In this document: positions 44,934 to 54,207 of the stretch, in pieces
Numbering within the stretch: position 1 is the first letter of the stretch
Layout: the number at the start of each line of letters is the position of its first letter
Assembly: GCF_007827955.1 (NCBI RefSeq)
Contig: NZ_VITR01000022.1
Location: 1 to 56,849, forward strand
Direction of reading: 5' to 3'
Length of the DNA stretch: 56,849 bases
From: Nitrospirillum pindoramense
GTDB lineage: Bacteria > Pseudomonadota > Alphaproteobacteria > Azospirillales > Azospirillaceae
The notes under the pieces: generated by a model
Database searches by the model: none
What the model was told of the DNA's origin: nothing
The model's input: the letters and a program-made list of their open reading frames with translations, nothing else
Made by a program: the position numbers and the translations under genes

Positions 44934-45298
44934 GCGAGACCCCGGGATATGAGGGAAGCGAGGCGGCGAAGAGCCACGACGCCCGATCCTGGCGACGGCG
45001 TCCCGATGGCGTCAAGGCCGATCGGCAATCAGCGCTTTCATCCCCCAGGGGACTATGTCGTAAAGATTAGTGAACGAAGCACGACCTCTGCCATTGAGGG
45101 ACGCCGAGACAGGAAATTAGGGCTGCGCTGCTGTCCTTTCTTTCCGAAGCGTCCCCGTGGAGTCGCCCTGGCCGCCGGGTGGACGTAGCACCGGTAGAAC
45201 CTGATGGGGCCGTCATTAAATGTGGGATTGTGTCAGGGCTGGCATTGCCCCACGATCCCCACCATAATCTTCGTTAAATTTAAAAAGGATATATTCGG
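44934..45298. other. Divergent gap between the alpha-2-macroglobulin and ROK genes
   Basis: I see no gene in this 365-base gap. Near its right end CATAAT (45263-45268) is a possible -10 for the ROK gene. The exact palindrome TTAAATTTAA (45274-45283) lies between it and the ribosome-binding site AAGGA, a good place for ROK autorepression. Confidence 0.5.
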
Positions 45299-46525
45299 AT
45301 GCCCGCCCCCGCGCCCCATCGTTCCGCCGACCTGCACCCGTCGCTGGGCGCCAGCCTGTCGGGCACGAATCTGGAACGCGCGGGCGATCACAACCAGCGC
45401 GTCATGCTGCAGGCCATCCGAGTCAGCGGACCCATCACCCGCAGCGAGCTGGCGACCATCACCGGGCTGACGGCCCCGGCCATCGCCAACATCACCAAGC
45501 GCCTGCTGAACGACCAATTGATTATGGAAGTCGGGCGCCTGCACGGGGCCCGGGGCCAGCCGGCCATGCGCCTGGCCATCAATCCCGATGGCTGCTACTC
45601 CATCGGCGTCAATGTCGACCGCGACCACGTCACGGTGCTGGTGCTGGACCTGCTGGGACAAATCCGCCATCGCGCCACGCTGGACATCGACTTTCCCCTG
45701 CCGGATGCCGTGGTCGCCTTCTTCAAGGAGCAGGTGGACGCGCTGCTGTCGGACGGCGCCTTCCCGCGGGAACGCATCGTCGGCATCGGCGTCGCCGTGC
45801 CCGACGACCTGGGCCGGGTGAACCTGCCCAACCGGCCCGCCAGTTACGATATCTGGAACACCGTCGACGTGGCGCGGCTGTTTTCCGCCATCCTGCCCCT
45901 GCCGGTGTTCCTGGAGAACGACGCGGCGGCAGCGGCGTTGGGCGAACTTCAGTTCGGCCATGGGCTGCACGACCCCAGCTTCTTCTACATCCTGATCAGC
46001 CGGGGCCTGGGTGGCGGCATGGTCATCGATGGGCATTATTTCAGGGGCGCGCAGGGCCGCAGCGGCGAGATCGGCTTCCTGCCTGTCTCTTCCCCCCGCA
46101 CGCCTGCCGCCTCCCTGCAGGAGGCGGTGTCGCTGTCCGCGTTGTTCAGCTTCCTGCAATCCAAGGGCTATCCCTTGAGCCAGCCGGACCAGTTGGCCGG
46201 ACTGGATGCGGAGGGCCAGGGCCTGGTGGACCAGTGGCTGGACCTGGCGGCTGAGCTGCTGACACCGCCCATCATCGCCGTCAGTTGCCTGGTCAATCCG
46301 GAAGCCATCTTCCTGGGCGGCCGCCTGCCCTTGCCGCAGTTGGACCGCCTGGCCCAACTGATCACGGAGCGGCTGCGGGCACACACGGGCACCATTCCGG
46401 TGATCGCCCCGGTCTATCGGGCGGCCACGGCTATGGACGCGCCGGCGGTGGGGGCCGCCATCCTGCCCTTCAACGACCGGCTGTTGCCGTCGCGCGCCGC
46501 CTTGATGAAGACCGCCGCCGCCTGA
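45299..46525 (+). CDS. ROK-family transcriptional repressor
   Basis: The 408-residue protein has an N-terminal winged helix (HNQRVMLQAIRVSGPITRSE, then LATITGLTAPAIANITKRLL), residues about 30-80. A ROK sugar-kinase-like domain follows: VGINVDRD-type phosphate loop YSIGVNVDRDHVTVLVLDL, IVGIGVAVPDDLG, LENDAAAAALGE and ISRGLGGGMVIDG. The usual ExGH motif reads GEIGFLPV, with Phe for His, and the CxCGxxGCxE zinc site is absent. It should therefore not be a kinase, and its ligand site is changed from NagC/Mlc. It sits directly before an AGE epimerase gene, its probable target. Confidence 0.88.
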   Translation: MPAPAPHRSADLHPSLGASLSGTNLERAGDHNQRVMLQAIRVSGPITRSELATITGLTAPAIANITKRLLNDQLIMEVGRLHGARGQPAMRLAINPDGCYSIGVNVDRDHVTVLVLDLLGQIRHRATLDIDFPLPDAVVAFFKEQVDALLSDGAFPRERIVGIGVAVPDDLGRVNLPNRPASYDIWNTVDVARLFSAILPLPVFLENDAAAAALGELQFGHGLHDPSFFYILISRGLGGGMVIDGHYFRGAQGRSGEIGFLPVSSPRTPAASLQEAVSLSALFSFLQSKGYPLSQPDQLAGLDAEGQGLVDQWLDLAAELLTPPIIAVSCLVNPEAIFLGGRLPLPQLDRLAQLITERLRAHTGTIPVIAPVYRAATAMDAPAVGAAILPFNDRLLPSRAALMKTAAA

Positions 46526-46626
46526 CCACCGGCAATTAATATTTCAACTTTCATTTTCCCAACCCCACGATATGGTCCGGGTCGAGGACGGGGGTACGGC
46601 GGTTCCGCATGCGGGAGCGCGGGGCC

Positions 46627-46662
46627 TTCGTCCGCGATGCCGTATTGGATTCCCCGGACGAA
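46627..46662 (+). promoter_or_regulatory. Leader stem-loop before the AGE epimerase gene
   Basis: TTCGTCCG (46627-46634) pairs perfectly with CGGACGAA (46655-46662), and the Shine-Dalgarno AAAGGA begins inside the 3' arm. It could tune translation. Confidence 0.4.
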
Positions 46663-46673
46663 AGGAACGCCGC

Positions 46674-47867
46674 ATGTCCACCACCCCCTCCGCCGCTTTC
46701 CTCGACGCCGCCGCCGTTCGCGGCCAACTGAAGGCCTGGCTGGTGGAGCATGCCTATCCCTTGTGGTGGGAGGTGGGGGCGGACCGGATGCACGGCGGCT
46801 TCCATGAGAAACTGGGGCTGGACGGCAAGCCCACCAACGACGCCCGCCGGGCGCGGGTGCAGGCCCGCCAGGTCTATTCCTATTCCGTCGCCGCCCGGTC
46901 CGGCTGGAACGGCCCGGTGCGTGAGGCGGCGGAGCATGGCCTGACCTTTTTCCTGAACCATTACCGCCGGCCCGACGGCCTGTTCCGCACCAAGGTGGCA
47001 CCGGACGGCACCGCCCTGGACGACACCGTGGTGCTGTACGACCAGGCCTTCGCCCTGTTCGCGCTCGCCGCCGCGCAGAGCGCCACGCCGGAGAACCGCA
47101 CGCCCGAAGAAATGGCCGTGGCCGTGCGCCAGCGCCTGCTGGAGACGCTGCACCATGGCCAAGGCGGGTTCGAGGAAAGCCATCCCCGCACCCTGCCCCT
47201 GCTGTCCAACCCGCACATGCACATGCTGGAGGCCTGCCTGGCCTGGATGGAGCAGGGCGGCGATGCCGGCTGGCGCGACCTGGCCGAGGAGATCGTGGGC
47301 CTGGCGCTCACCCGCTTCATCGACGACGACATGGGCGGGCTGAAGGAGTTCTTCGACGGTGACTGGCGGCCCCAGGCCGGCACGCCCGGCCGCATCGTCG
47401 AGCCGGGGCACCAGTTCGAATGGTCCTGGCTGATGCTGCGCTGGTCCGCCCTGAGCGGCAGCAAGGCGGCGGCGGACGCCGCCTGGCGCATGATCGCCAT
47501 CGGTGAGGGGCCCGGCGTGGACCCGGCGCGCGGCGTGGCCATGAACGCCCTGCTGGACGACCTGACCCCGCACGACCCCGTCGCCCGCCTGTGGCCGCAG
47601 ACGGAGCGCATCAAGGCCGCCGTGCTGGCGGCCCTGGCCACCCGCGACGACGCCGACCGCAGCGACAGCTACTGGACCATGGCCGCCAACGGCGGGCGCG
47701 GCCTGATGAAATACTTCGACACCCCGGTGAAGGGCCTGTGGCGCGACCGCCTGAACCCGGACGGCACCTTCGTCGAGGAGGCGGCGCCGGCCAGCAGCTT
47801 CTACCACATCGTCTGCGCCATCCAGGAACTGGACCGGGCCGTGGATGAGGCCGCCCATCGCGATTGA
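46674..47867 (+). CDS. AGE-family sugar epimerase/isomerase
   Basis: The ATG at 46674 follows AAAGGA; 397 residues. The (alpha/alpha)6 barrel family signature is present: YPLWWEVGADRMHGGFHEKL, ARQVYSYSVAARSGW, ALDDTVVLYDQAFALFALA, LSNPHMHMLEACLAWME and EPGHQFEWSWLMLRWS, which supply the catalytic histidines. The family includes N-acylglucosamine 2-epimerase, cellobiose 2-epimerase, mannose isomerase and sulfoquinovose isomerase. The sequence looks closest to mannose/AGE-type isomerases but is not decisive. It is probably regulated by the ROK protein encoded upstream and may be cotranscribed with it. Confidence 0.88.
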   Translation: MSTTPSAAFLDAAAVRGQLKAWLVEHAYPLWWEVGADRMHGGFHEKLGLDGKPTNDARRARVQARQVYSYSVAARSGWNGPVREAAEHGLTFFLNHYRRPDGLFRTKVAPDGTALDDTVVLYDQAFALFALAAAQSATPENRTPEEMAVAVRQRLLETLHHGQGGFEESHPRTLPLLSNPHMHMLEACLAWMEQGGDAGWRDLAEEIVGLALTRFIDDDMGGLKEFFDGDWRPQAGTPGRIVEPGHQFEWSWLMLRWSALSGSKAAADAAWRMIAIGEGPGVDPARGVAMNALLDDLTPHDPVARLWPQTERIKAAVLAALATRDDADRSDSYWTMAANGGRGLMKYFDTPVKGLWRDRLNPDGTFVEEAAPASSFYHIVCAIQELDRAVDEAAHRD

Positions 47868-47925
47868 TCAACACCCGGACGCCGCATTAGCCTTGCCGCA
47901 CACGTCACGAACAGGGCGGTTGGCA

Positions 47926-49986
47926 ATGCGGCGTCTGATTATCCTGATGGGCCTGTTGGCGGTCCAACCCGTCTGGACGGCACCGGCCCAGGCGGCGGTG
48001 GAGCGCGTGGAAATCACCGAGCGCACGGCGCTGGCCGATGGAACGGCCTTCGGAGCCGTGGGCCCATACGAGAAGATCCGGGGGACGGCCTGGATCGCGT
48101 TGGACCCGGCGCTGCCCGCCAACGCCCGCATCACCGACCTGGCGCTGGCCCCCAAGGACGATCACGGCCGCGTGGTCTTCGCCACGGATTTCATGATGCT
48201 GCGACCCGTTAATGCGGGCGGGCGCAACGGCGCGCTGTTTTACGACGTCAACAACCGCGGCGGCATCGCGGCCCTGGGCCAGGTCAACGGCGCCAACCCG
48301 CCGCACAACGATCCCACCACCCTGGCCGATACCGGCAACGGCTTCTTCTTCAAGCGCGGCTTCACCCTGCTGTGGTCCGCCTGGACCTGGGATGTCCAGC
48401 CGGGCGGGCCGTCGGACAAACCCTTCATCCTGAAGCCCCCGGTGGCCCGGGACACAGGTGGCAAGCCCCTCACCGGCAAGGTCGCCTATGAGTTCATCGT
48501 CGACAGGGCGGCCCAGACCGCGCCCTACGTCGGCATGAAGGGCACGCCCTACCCCTTTGCCACCGAGGGCGCCCCCGATGCCACCCTGACGGAACGGAAC
48601 GCCCCCGACGCGGTGCGCCAACCCATTCCCCGCAGCGCCTGGGCCTTCGTGGAGAACCCGGAGGGTGGACCGCCGGTGGAGGTGCGCCTGGAAGCCGGGT
48701 TCCAGACCGGCAAAATCTATGAGCTGGTCGTCCCCTCCCGCGATCCCTACGTGGTGGGTGTGGGTCTGGCCGGCATCCGCGACCTGCTGTCCTTCTTCAA
48801 GACCCAGCCCTTCGCCGGGCAACCGCCGCTGGACCGCGCGCTGATCTTCGGCATCTCGCAGTCCGGGCGGGTCATCGACACCATGCTGTACAACGGCTGG
48901 AACCGGGATGAGGAGGGCCGACCGGCCTTCGACGGCGCCTACGCCCAGGTGCCCGGGGCCGGCAAGGGCGGGTTCAACCAGCGTTTCGGCCTGGCCACGC
49001 GGCATTTCAGCCCGCTGGTGGAACAGATCTATTTTTCCGACGCCTTTCCCTTCACCACCGTCCCCTCGACCGATCCGGTGTTGGGCGCGACAGGGTCGCT
49101 GCTGGACGGTGCGCGGGCGGCCGGGCCCCTGCCCAAGATGATCTTCGCCAACACCTCGGCGGAGTATTGGAACCGCTCCGCCTCGCTGCTGCACATCACC
49201 CCGGACGGCCAGGCGGACGCCGCCATCGACCCGAACGCCCGCATCTACATGCTGGCGGGGTCACAGCATTACGTCGGCCGCAGCCACGACCGCCACCCCT
49301 TCACCGCCTGCGTCAACACCACCAACCATTATCCAGTGGAGCGGGCCCTCGTGGTGGCGCTGGACAACTGGGTGCAGGGTAAGGCCCTGCCGCCGGACAG
49401 CGCCGTACCCAAACTCGCGGACGGCACCCTGGTCCCGGCCGAGGCCTACAAGGCCGCCTTTCCCAAGGTACCGGGCCTCACCCCACCCGCCAGCCCGCTG
49501 ATGCCGCCGCGCCTGGACTTCGGCCCGCGCTACGCCCAGGGCATCGCCGACACCGTGCCGCCGGCGCGGGGCCTTCCCTATCCCACCCGCGTTCCCGCCC
49601 CCGATGCCGACGGCAACGACCGGGGCGGCATCCGGCCGGTGGAACTGGAGGTGCCGCTGGGCACCCACACCGGCTGGAACCTGCGGGCGCCGGAAACCGG
49701 CTTCGCCACCTACCAGGGCCGCTTTGACGGCTCCTTCGTGCCCTTCGCCCGGACGGAGGCGGAACGGGTTGCCGCGCACGACCCCCGGCCATCGCTGGCG
49801 GCGCGCTATCCCACCCGCGCCGACTTCGTGGCCAAGGCTAAGACCGCCATCGCCCGCGCGGTCGCCGCCGGCTGGGTGCTGGCGGAGGAGGCGGATGGCC
49901 TGCTGGCGGACCAGGCCGCGCTCTATGACCGCATCCTGGCCCACAGCCCCGACGATAGCGGCTGCGGCTATCTTTTTGGGCATTAA
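47926..49986 (+). CDS. Large exported alpha/beta hydrolase-domain protein
   Basis: The 686-residue protein starts at ATG 47926 with a signal peptide (RRLIILMGLLAVQPVWTAPAQA). It belongs to a family of large secreted proteins annotated as alpha/beta hydrolase domain, with an N-terminal beta-rich part (VERVEITERTALADGTAFG, YEKIRGTAWIALDP) and a hydrolase part. The nucleophile turn is probably FGISQSGRVIDTMLY, and the histidine is in YMLAGSQHYVGRSHDRHP. The C-terminal helices are LAARYPTRADFVAKAKTAIA. The reaction is unknown; related proteins occur in terpene, steroid and polymer-degrading loci. It is only 58 bases from the epimerase gene. Confidence 0.78.
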   Translation: MRRLIILMGLLAVQPVWTAPAQAAVERVEITERTALADGTAFGAVGPYEKIRGTAWIALDPALPANARITDLALAPKDDHGRVVFATDFMMLRPVNAGGRNGALFYDVNNRGGIAALGQVNGANPPHNDPTTLADTGNGFFFKRGFTLLWSAWTWDVQPGGPSDKPFILKPPVARDTGGKPLTGKVAYEFIVDRAAQTAPYVGMKGTPYPFATEGAPDATLTERNAPDAVRQPIPRSAWAFVENPEGGPPVEVRLEAGFQTGKIYELVVPSRDPYVVGVGLAGIRDLLSFFKTQPFAGQPPLDRALIFGISQSGRVIDTMLYNGWNRDEEGRPAFDGAYAQVPGAGKGGFNQRFGLATRHFSPLVEQIYFSDAFPFTTVPSTDPVLGATGSLLDGARAAGPLPKMIFANTSAEYWNRSASLLHITPDGQADAAIDPNARIYMLAGSQHYVGRSHDRHPFTACVNTTNHYPVERALVVALDNWVQGKALPPDSAVPKLADGTLVPAEAYKAAFPKVPGLTPPASPLMPPRLDFGPRYAQGIADTVPPARGLPYPTRVPAPDADGNDRGGIRPVELEVPLGTHTGWNLRAPETGFATYQGRFDGSFVPFARTEAERVAAHDPRPSLAARYPTRADFVAKAKTAIARAVAAGWVLAEEADGLLADQAALYDRILAHSPDDSGCGYLFGH

Positions 49987-50060
49987 GGGCTGCGGCGTTG
50001 GCTTCTGCTGTGCGTTGACCGCATCAGAATAATCCCGAAATCGTAGCGCGCCCGCCGGTG

Positions 50061-50070
50061 TATGGTATCG
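50061..50070 (+). promoter_or_regulatory. Motif shared with the sigma-factor gene upstream region
   Basis: TATGGTATCG, 30 bases before the kinase ATG, closely matches TATGCTATCG at 54161-54170 ahead of the ECF sigma gene. It could be the -10 part of a promoter common to both genes. Confidence 0.3.
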
Positions 50071-50100
50071 ATATCAACAGTCCCGGAAGGACAGGGTGCG

Positions 50101-52938
50101 ATGAACGCCAAAGCCGCCTGGCCCCGTATTGAGGCCGCGCTGGACCAGTTGCTGGATGTGCCTACCAGCAACCGGACAGCCGCTTTGTTGCGTCTGGCGG
50201 GCGACGACACCACCATGCTGTCCGAATTGCGCCGTCTGCTGGACCAGGCCGCGCGGGACGAAACCTGGCTGGACCGGCCGGCCGCCTATGCGGAGGGCGC
50301 GCCGGCCGCCCCGCTCGCCAACCTGGCGCCGGGGCAGCGTGTCGGCGCCTACCGCATCATCGAGGCCATCGGCCGGGGTGGCATGGGCGAGGTCTACCGG
50401 GCGGAGCGGGCGGACGGCCATTTCGAGCAGCAGGTGGCGCTGAAGTTGATCCGGCGGGAAGCCGTCGAGCACATGGACCGTTTCCAGGCGGAACGGCAGA
50501 TCCTGGCCGGGCTGGACCATCCCGCCATCACCCGCATCCTGGACGGCGGCCTGTTCGACGGCCAACCCTACATGGTCATGGAACTGGTGGAGGGGCAGCC
50601 TATCACCCTTTGGTGCCGTGACCGGCGGATCGACCTCGATGGCCGCCTGACGCTGTTCCTGGCCGTGTGCGACGCGGTCGCCTATGCCCACCGCAACCTG
50701 ATCGTCCACCGGGATCTCAAGCCCGGCAACGTGCTGGTGACGCCCCAGGGGCAGGTGAAGCTGCTGGACTTCGGCATCGCCAAGCGCATCGCCACCGGCG
50801 ATGAGGCCATCGCGGAAACGATGGTGGCCCCGCTCACCCCCGGCTATGCCGCGCCGGAGCAATTGCTGGGCGGCCCCATCAGCACCGCCACCGACGCCTA
50901 TGCCCTGGGCATGCTGCTCTATGAACTTCTGGCGGGCGCGCGGCCCTGGACGCTGGAGGGCATGCCGCTGGCCCTGGCCGTCCGCGCCGCCTTGCAGGAG
51001 GTGCCGCCGCCGCTTTCCCAGTTCGCCGCGCGATCCGATGGCGGCCCGCCGGTGCCGGTGAAGGATCTGACGGGGGATCTGGACGCCATCGTCGCCAAGG
51101 CCCTGCGCAAGGAACCGGGGCAGCGGTACCAGACCGTGGACGATTTGGCGCGAGACGTGGAGCGCATGCGCCTGGGCAAGCCGGTGTCCGCCCGCGCCGG
51201 CTCCCGCCTTTATGTCGCGGAACGCTTCGTCCGGCGCCACCGCCTGCCCATCGCGGCGGGCGGGCTGCTGCTCCTGGCCATCCTGGGGGGGCTGGGTGGT
51301 GTCACCTGGCAGTACCTGCGGGCGCAAAAGGCTATGGCCCGGGCGGAGACCATCAAGGCCTTCGTCGTCAGCCTGTTCGGCGCCACTGACGCCGGTTTTC
51401 CCACCGATCGTCGCCGACGCGACGTGCCGGCGGAAAAGCTGGTGGATCTGGGGGCAAGCCGGGTGGAGCGGGAGTTTGCGCAAGACCCCAGCCTGGCCCT
51501 GGAGTTGTATGGCATCACCCGTCAGCTTTATCAGTCGCTGGACGACGCCGAAAGCGCCACCCGGATCGCCGCCCACCGAACTGAGCTGGGACGCAAGCTT
51601 TACGGCGATGATCATCCCATCGTCATCGACTCTATGTTTGACGAGGCCTGGGGCGCCATCACCGCTTACGACATGGGCAAGGCGCGGCAGGTCATGGCGA
51701 CCCTGGACGCCGTGCTGCGCACCTCCGGCCGCGACGAGACGGCGTATCGCGCCCAGTGGTGGATGGCGCAGGCGGCCTTGCTGAAAAGCGGCCCCGACAG
51801 CCAGTCGGCCCGGCGACAGGCGCTGGACCAGGCGATCGCGCTCTATGAACGGTACGCGCCCGAGGACCCGGACTATATCAGGGCCCTACAGAACGCCGCG
51901 ATCCTCCGCATGCAGACGGGCGACTACGCCGAGGCGGCCGCGCTGTATCAGAAAGCCCTTGATCACCGGCTGGCAACCGACGACGCGGGCGGCGTCGGAA
52001 TTGCCCCCGTCCTGGTCAACCAGGCCGTGATTTTCGAGCGCCTGGGGCGCACCGGCGAGGCGGAGAAGAACTACGAGCGGGCAGCCCCGCTGGCGCTGGC
52101 GGAAGACGGCATCGGTCCCTCTTACTGGTTCGCCTTGGCCCAGCGCGCGAAGTTGCTGCACAAGCTGGGCCGGCGCGCCGAGGCATTGGCGCTGTACGAT
52201 ACCCTGCTGGCGCAAATCCGCGATAACCCGGCGCCAGATGCGCCGGACATCCGCACCACCGCCGCCCAGGTCCAGCTGCTATACGCCAACAGCCTGACGG
52301 CTGAGGGGCGGGCGGGCGAAGCCCTGCCCATCCTGGAACGGCTACGGCCCATCTTTGAAAGCCAGCCCGACGACCCGCGTGACATGCGGCGACTGAGATT
52401 GGGGCTGGCGCTGGCCAGCGCCCGGCTGGGACAGCCTGACGCGCACGTCATGCTGTCCCATCTGCTGGCGGAAAACATGGCCAAGGAGCCCAACGGCCAG
52501 GACACCCAGGATCTGCGCGGCCAGTGGGGATGGTACCTGCTGTCCCAGGGGAACATGGAGGACGCGGCGCTGGTGTTCGACGACGCCATCCATGATGAGG
52601 CGCGACTGCGTCTAACGTCCATCACGCCGACCCTGGCCTGGACCGGACGGGCGCGACTGATGCTCGGCCAAGGAAATGTGGCGGAGGCGAAGGTCGATAT
52701 CGAACGCGCCCAGGCCGCCTATGACGACCTGCGGGCGGCGCACGATGTCCGCGTCCATACCACCTTGCTGCTGACCCGCAGCGCGGTGCGCCTGGCCGCC
52801 GGCGACAGGGCGGGGGCCAGGGACGACGCATCCCAGGCCCTGGCGGATGCCCAACGGACCGACGCGCCGGAAAGCGCCGTCCTGCGGCAGGCGCGCGATG
52901 CCCTGGCCGCGGCTGAAAAAATTAGCTCGCCGAATTAA
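50101..52938 (+). CDS. Transmembrane Ser/Thr protein kinase with TPR sensor domain
   Basis: The ATG at 50101 follows GGAAGGACAGGG; 945 residues. The cytoplasmic Hanks-type kinase domain spans about 84-360: glycine loop IGRGGMGEVYRA, Lys115 in VALKLI, HRDLKPGN with Asp205, and DFG Asp223. A single membrane helix lies at about 383-404 (LPIAAGGLLLLAILGGLGGV). The remaining 540 residues are helical TPR-like repeats (ALQNAAILRMQTGDYAEAAALYQKAL and similar, in pieces), placed outside the cytoplasm. An N-terminal 80-residue segment resembles that found before such kinases. The AraC and ECF sigma genes downstream suggest that the kinase controls the sigma factor. Confidence 0.92.
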   Translation: MNAKAAWPRIEAALDQLLDVPTSNRTAALLRLAGDDTTMLSELRRLLDQAARDETWLDRPAAYAEGAPAAPLANLAPGQRVGAYRIIEAIGRGGMGEVYRAERADGHFEQQVALKLIRREAVEHMDRFQAERQILAGLDHPAITRILDGGLFDGQPYMVMELVEGQPITLWCRDRRIDLDGRLTLFLAVCDAVAYAHRNLIVHRDLKPGNVLVTPQGQVKLLDFGIAKRIATGDEAIAETMVAPLTPGYAAPEQLLGGPISTATDAYALGMLLYELLAGARPWTLEGMPLALAVRAALQEVPPPLSQFAARSDGGPPVPVKDLTGDLDAIVAKALRKEPGQRYQTVDDLARDVERMRLGKPVSARAGSRLYVAERFVRRHRLPIAAGGLLLLAILGGLGGVTWQYLRAQKAMARAETIKAFVVSLFGATDAGFPTDRRRRDVPAEKLVDLGASRVEREFAQDPSLALELYGITRQLYQSLDDAESATRIAAHRTELGRKLYGDDHPIVIDSMFDEAWGAITAYDMGKARQVMATLDAVLRTSGRDETAYRAQWWMAQAALLKSGPDSQSARRQALDQAIALYERYAPEDPDYIRALQNAAILRMQTGDYAEAAALYQKALDHRLATDDAGGVGIAPVLVNQAVIFERLGRTGEAEKNYERAAPLALAEDGIGPSYWFALAQRAKLLHKLGRRAEALALYDTLLAQIRDNPAPDAPDIRTTAAQVQLLYANSLTAEGRAGEALPILERLRPIFESQPDDPRDMRRLRLGLALASARLGQPDAHVMLSHLLAENMAKEPNGQDTQDLRGQWGWYLLSQGNMEDAALVFDDAIHDEARLRLTSITPTLAWTGRARLMLGQGNVAEAKVDIERAQAAYDDLRAAHDVRVHTTLLLTRSAVRLAAGDRAGARDDASQALADAQRTDAPESAVLRQARDALAAAEKISSPN

Positions 52939-53056
52939 TTTCACTGTCCCGTGTCCGGTTTGGACGGGCGCCCGGGTTTTCTCAAGCGGACCACCACCCT
53001 GCCGTATGGGGTGCCCATTGAGGAGACCTCGGCGCCACCCGAAAGGAGACCCGGAC

Positions 53057-54070
53057 ATGTCGTATCCAGCCCAGCATCCCGACTATCCAGCGGCCGCCTT
53101 AAGCCTGCCTCCCGCCATCGCCTTCAAGGATTCCGGGGGCCCTTCCTTCGGTGACAGCGCCCGGCTGCGGGGCCGTGGATCCAGCAGCCAAACGGCGCAT
53201 CTGGCGCGGCGCTTCCATGTGCCCCCAGCTCCCCGCTTGTCGGTCGATTGCCGCCATGCGGATGCCAGCCTCACGGTGACGCGATTGACCTCGGTCGTGC
53301 CAGGCAACCATCCCACTTTGCCGTTTGAGCCGGAGGACACCTTCCTCATCCTGCTGCAACTGGCGCCCCTGGGCAGCCACCGCTCCTGGCAGGGGGATCG
53401 GGAGGACATCGTGAGGCCGTACGCCACCGGCGGCGTGTCCATCGTCCATTTGGAACAACGCCCGCGCTGGCTGATCACGTCCGCCTTCGACATGCTGGCC
53501 CTCTGTATCCCCCGGGCGGCGCTCAACGAGCTGTCGCGCCGCTATGACGCACGGCTTATCCCGGCCTTGCGCTGCCCCGATGGCAAGGTGGACGAGGACG
53601 CGCTGCGCCTGGGCGCCTGTTTGCTGCCGGCCCTCAAGACCGGTGAAAGCGGCGCCTTCTTCGTCGAGCACGTCATCCTGGCGCTCTGTACGCATATCGC
53701 GCAACGTTATGGCGGGCTGGAGAGCCAGCCGCGCTCGCGCGGCGGCCTCAGCCCCCGCCAGGAGCGCCTGGCGAAGCAAATGCTGCTGGCCTCGGTGCAG
53801 AACGGTCGTTCGCTGCGCGAGATCGCCACGGAGCTGGGGCTGTCATCGGGCTATTTCCTTCAGGCCTTTCGCCAATCGGTGGGGGAGACGCCGCACCGCT
53901 GGCTGACGGCCTGCCGGCTGGAGCATGCCAAGCGGCTACTGGCGGACTCCGCCCTGGCATTGGCGGAGATCGCCATCATCTGCGGCTTCAGCGACCAGTC
54001 CCACCTGACCCGCGTGTTCACCCAGCACGTCGGCAAGCCGCCGGGGGCATGGCGCCGCGACCTGCGATGA
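53057..54070 (+). CDS. AraC-family transcriptional regulator
   Basis: The ATG at 53057 follows AAAGGAGA; 337 residues. The C-terminal double helix-turn-helix is standard: MLLASVQNGRSLREIATELG, LSSGYFLQAFRQSVGETPHRW, LLADSALALAEIAIICGFSD and QSHLTRVFTQHVGKPPGAWR. The N-terminal domain (about 60-200) is of the type that binds small ligands in regulators of this group but has no recognised motif. It is placed between the kinase and sigma genes on the same strand, with 118 and 137 bases either side. It may belong to the same regulatory circuit. Confidence 0.9.
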   Translation: MSYPAQHPDYPAAALSLPPAIAFKDSGGPSFGDSARLRGRGSSSQTAHLARRFHVPPAPRLSVDCRHADASLTVTRLTSVVPGNHPTLPFEPEDTFLILLQLAPLGSHRSWQGDREDIVRPYATGGVSIVHLEQRPRWLITSAFDMLALCIPRAALNELSRRYDARLIPALRCPDGKVDEDALRLGACLLPALKTGESGAFFVEHVILALCTHIAQRYGGLESQPRSRGGLSPRQERLAKQMLLASVQNGRSLREIATELGLSSGYFLQAFRQSVGETPHRWLTACRLEHAKRLLADSALALAEIAIICGFSDQSHLTRVFTQHVGKPPGAWRRDLR

Positions 54071-54160
54071 GGCGGATCCCCATCCACGCGGGCGTCCGAA
54101 TGGGAGAGGGGTGGGTGGCCACCCTGCCTCCGATAGGCGCTTGCGGTGGTCCGGCGGAAC

Positions 54161-54170
54161 TATGCTATCG
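54161..54170 (+). promoter_or_regulatory. Motif shared with the kinase gene upstream region
   Basis: TATGCTATCG lies 38 bases before the sigma-factor ATG and matches nine of ten bases with the site at 50061-50070. The surrounding patch (CTATCGTATTGATCGATTTG) is AT-rich, as expected for a promoter. Confidence 0.3.
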
Positions 54171-54207
54171 TATTGATCGATTTGTAGTTCCGCCCCCCTG
54201 CCCCTTC

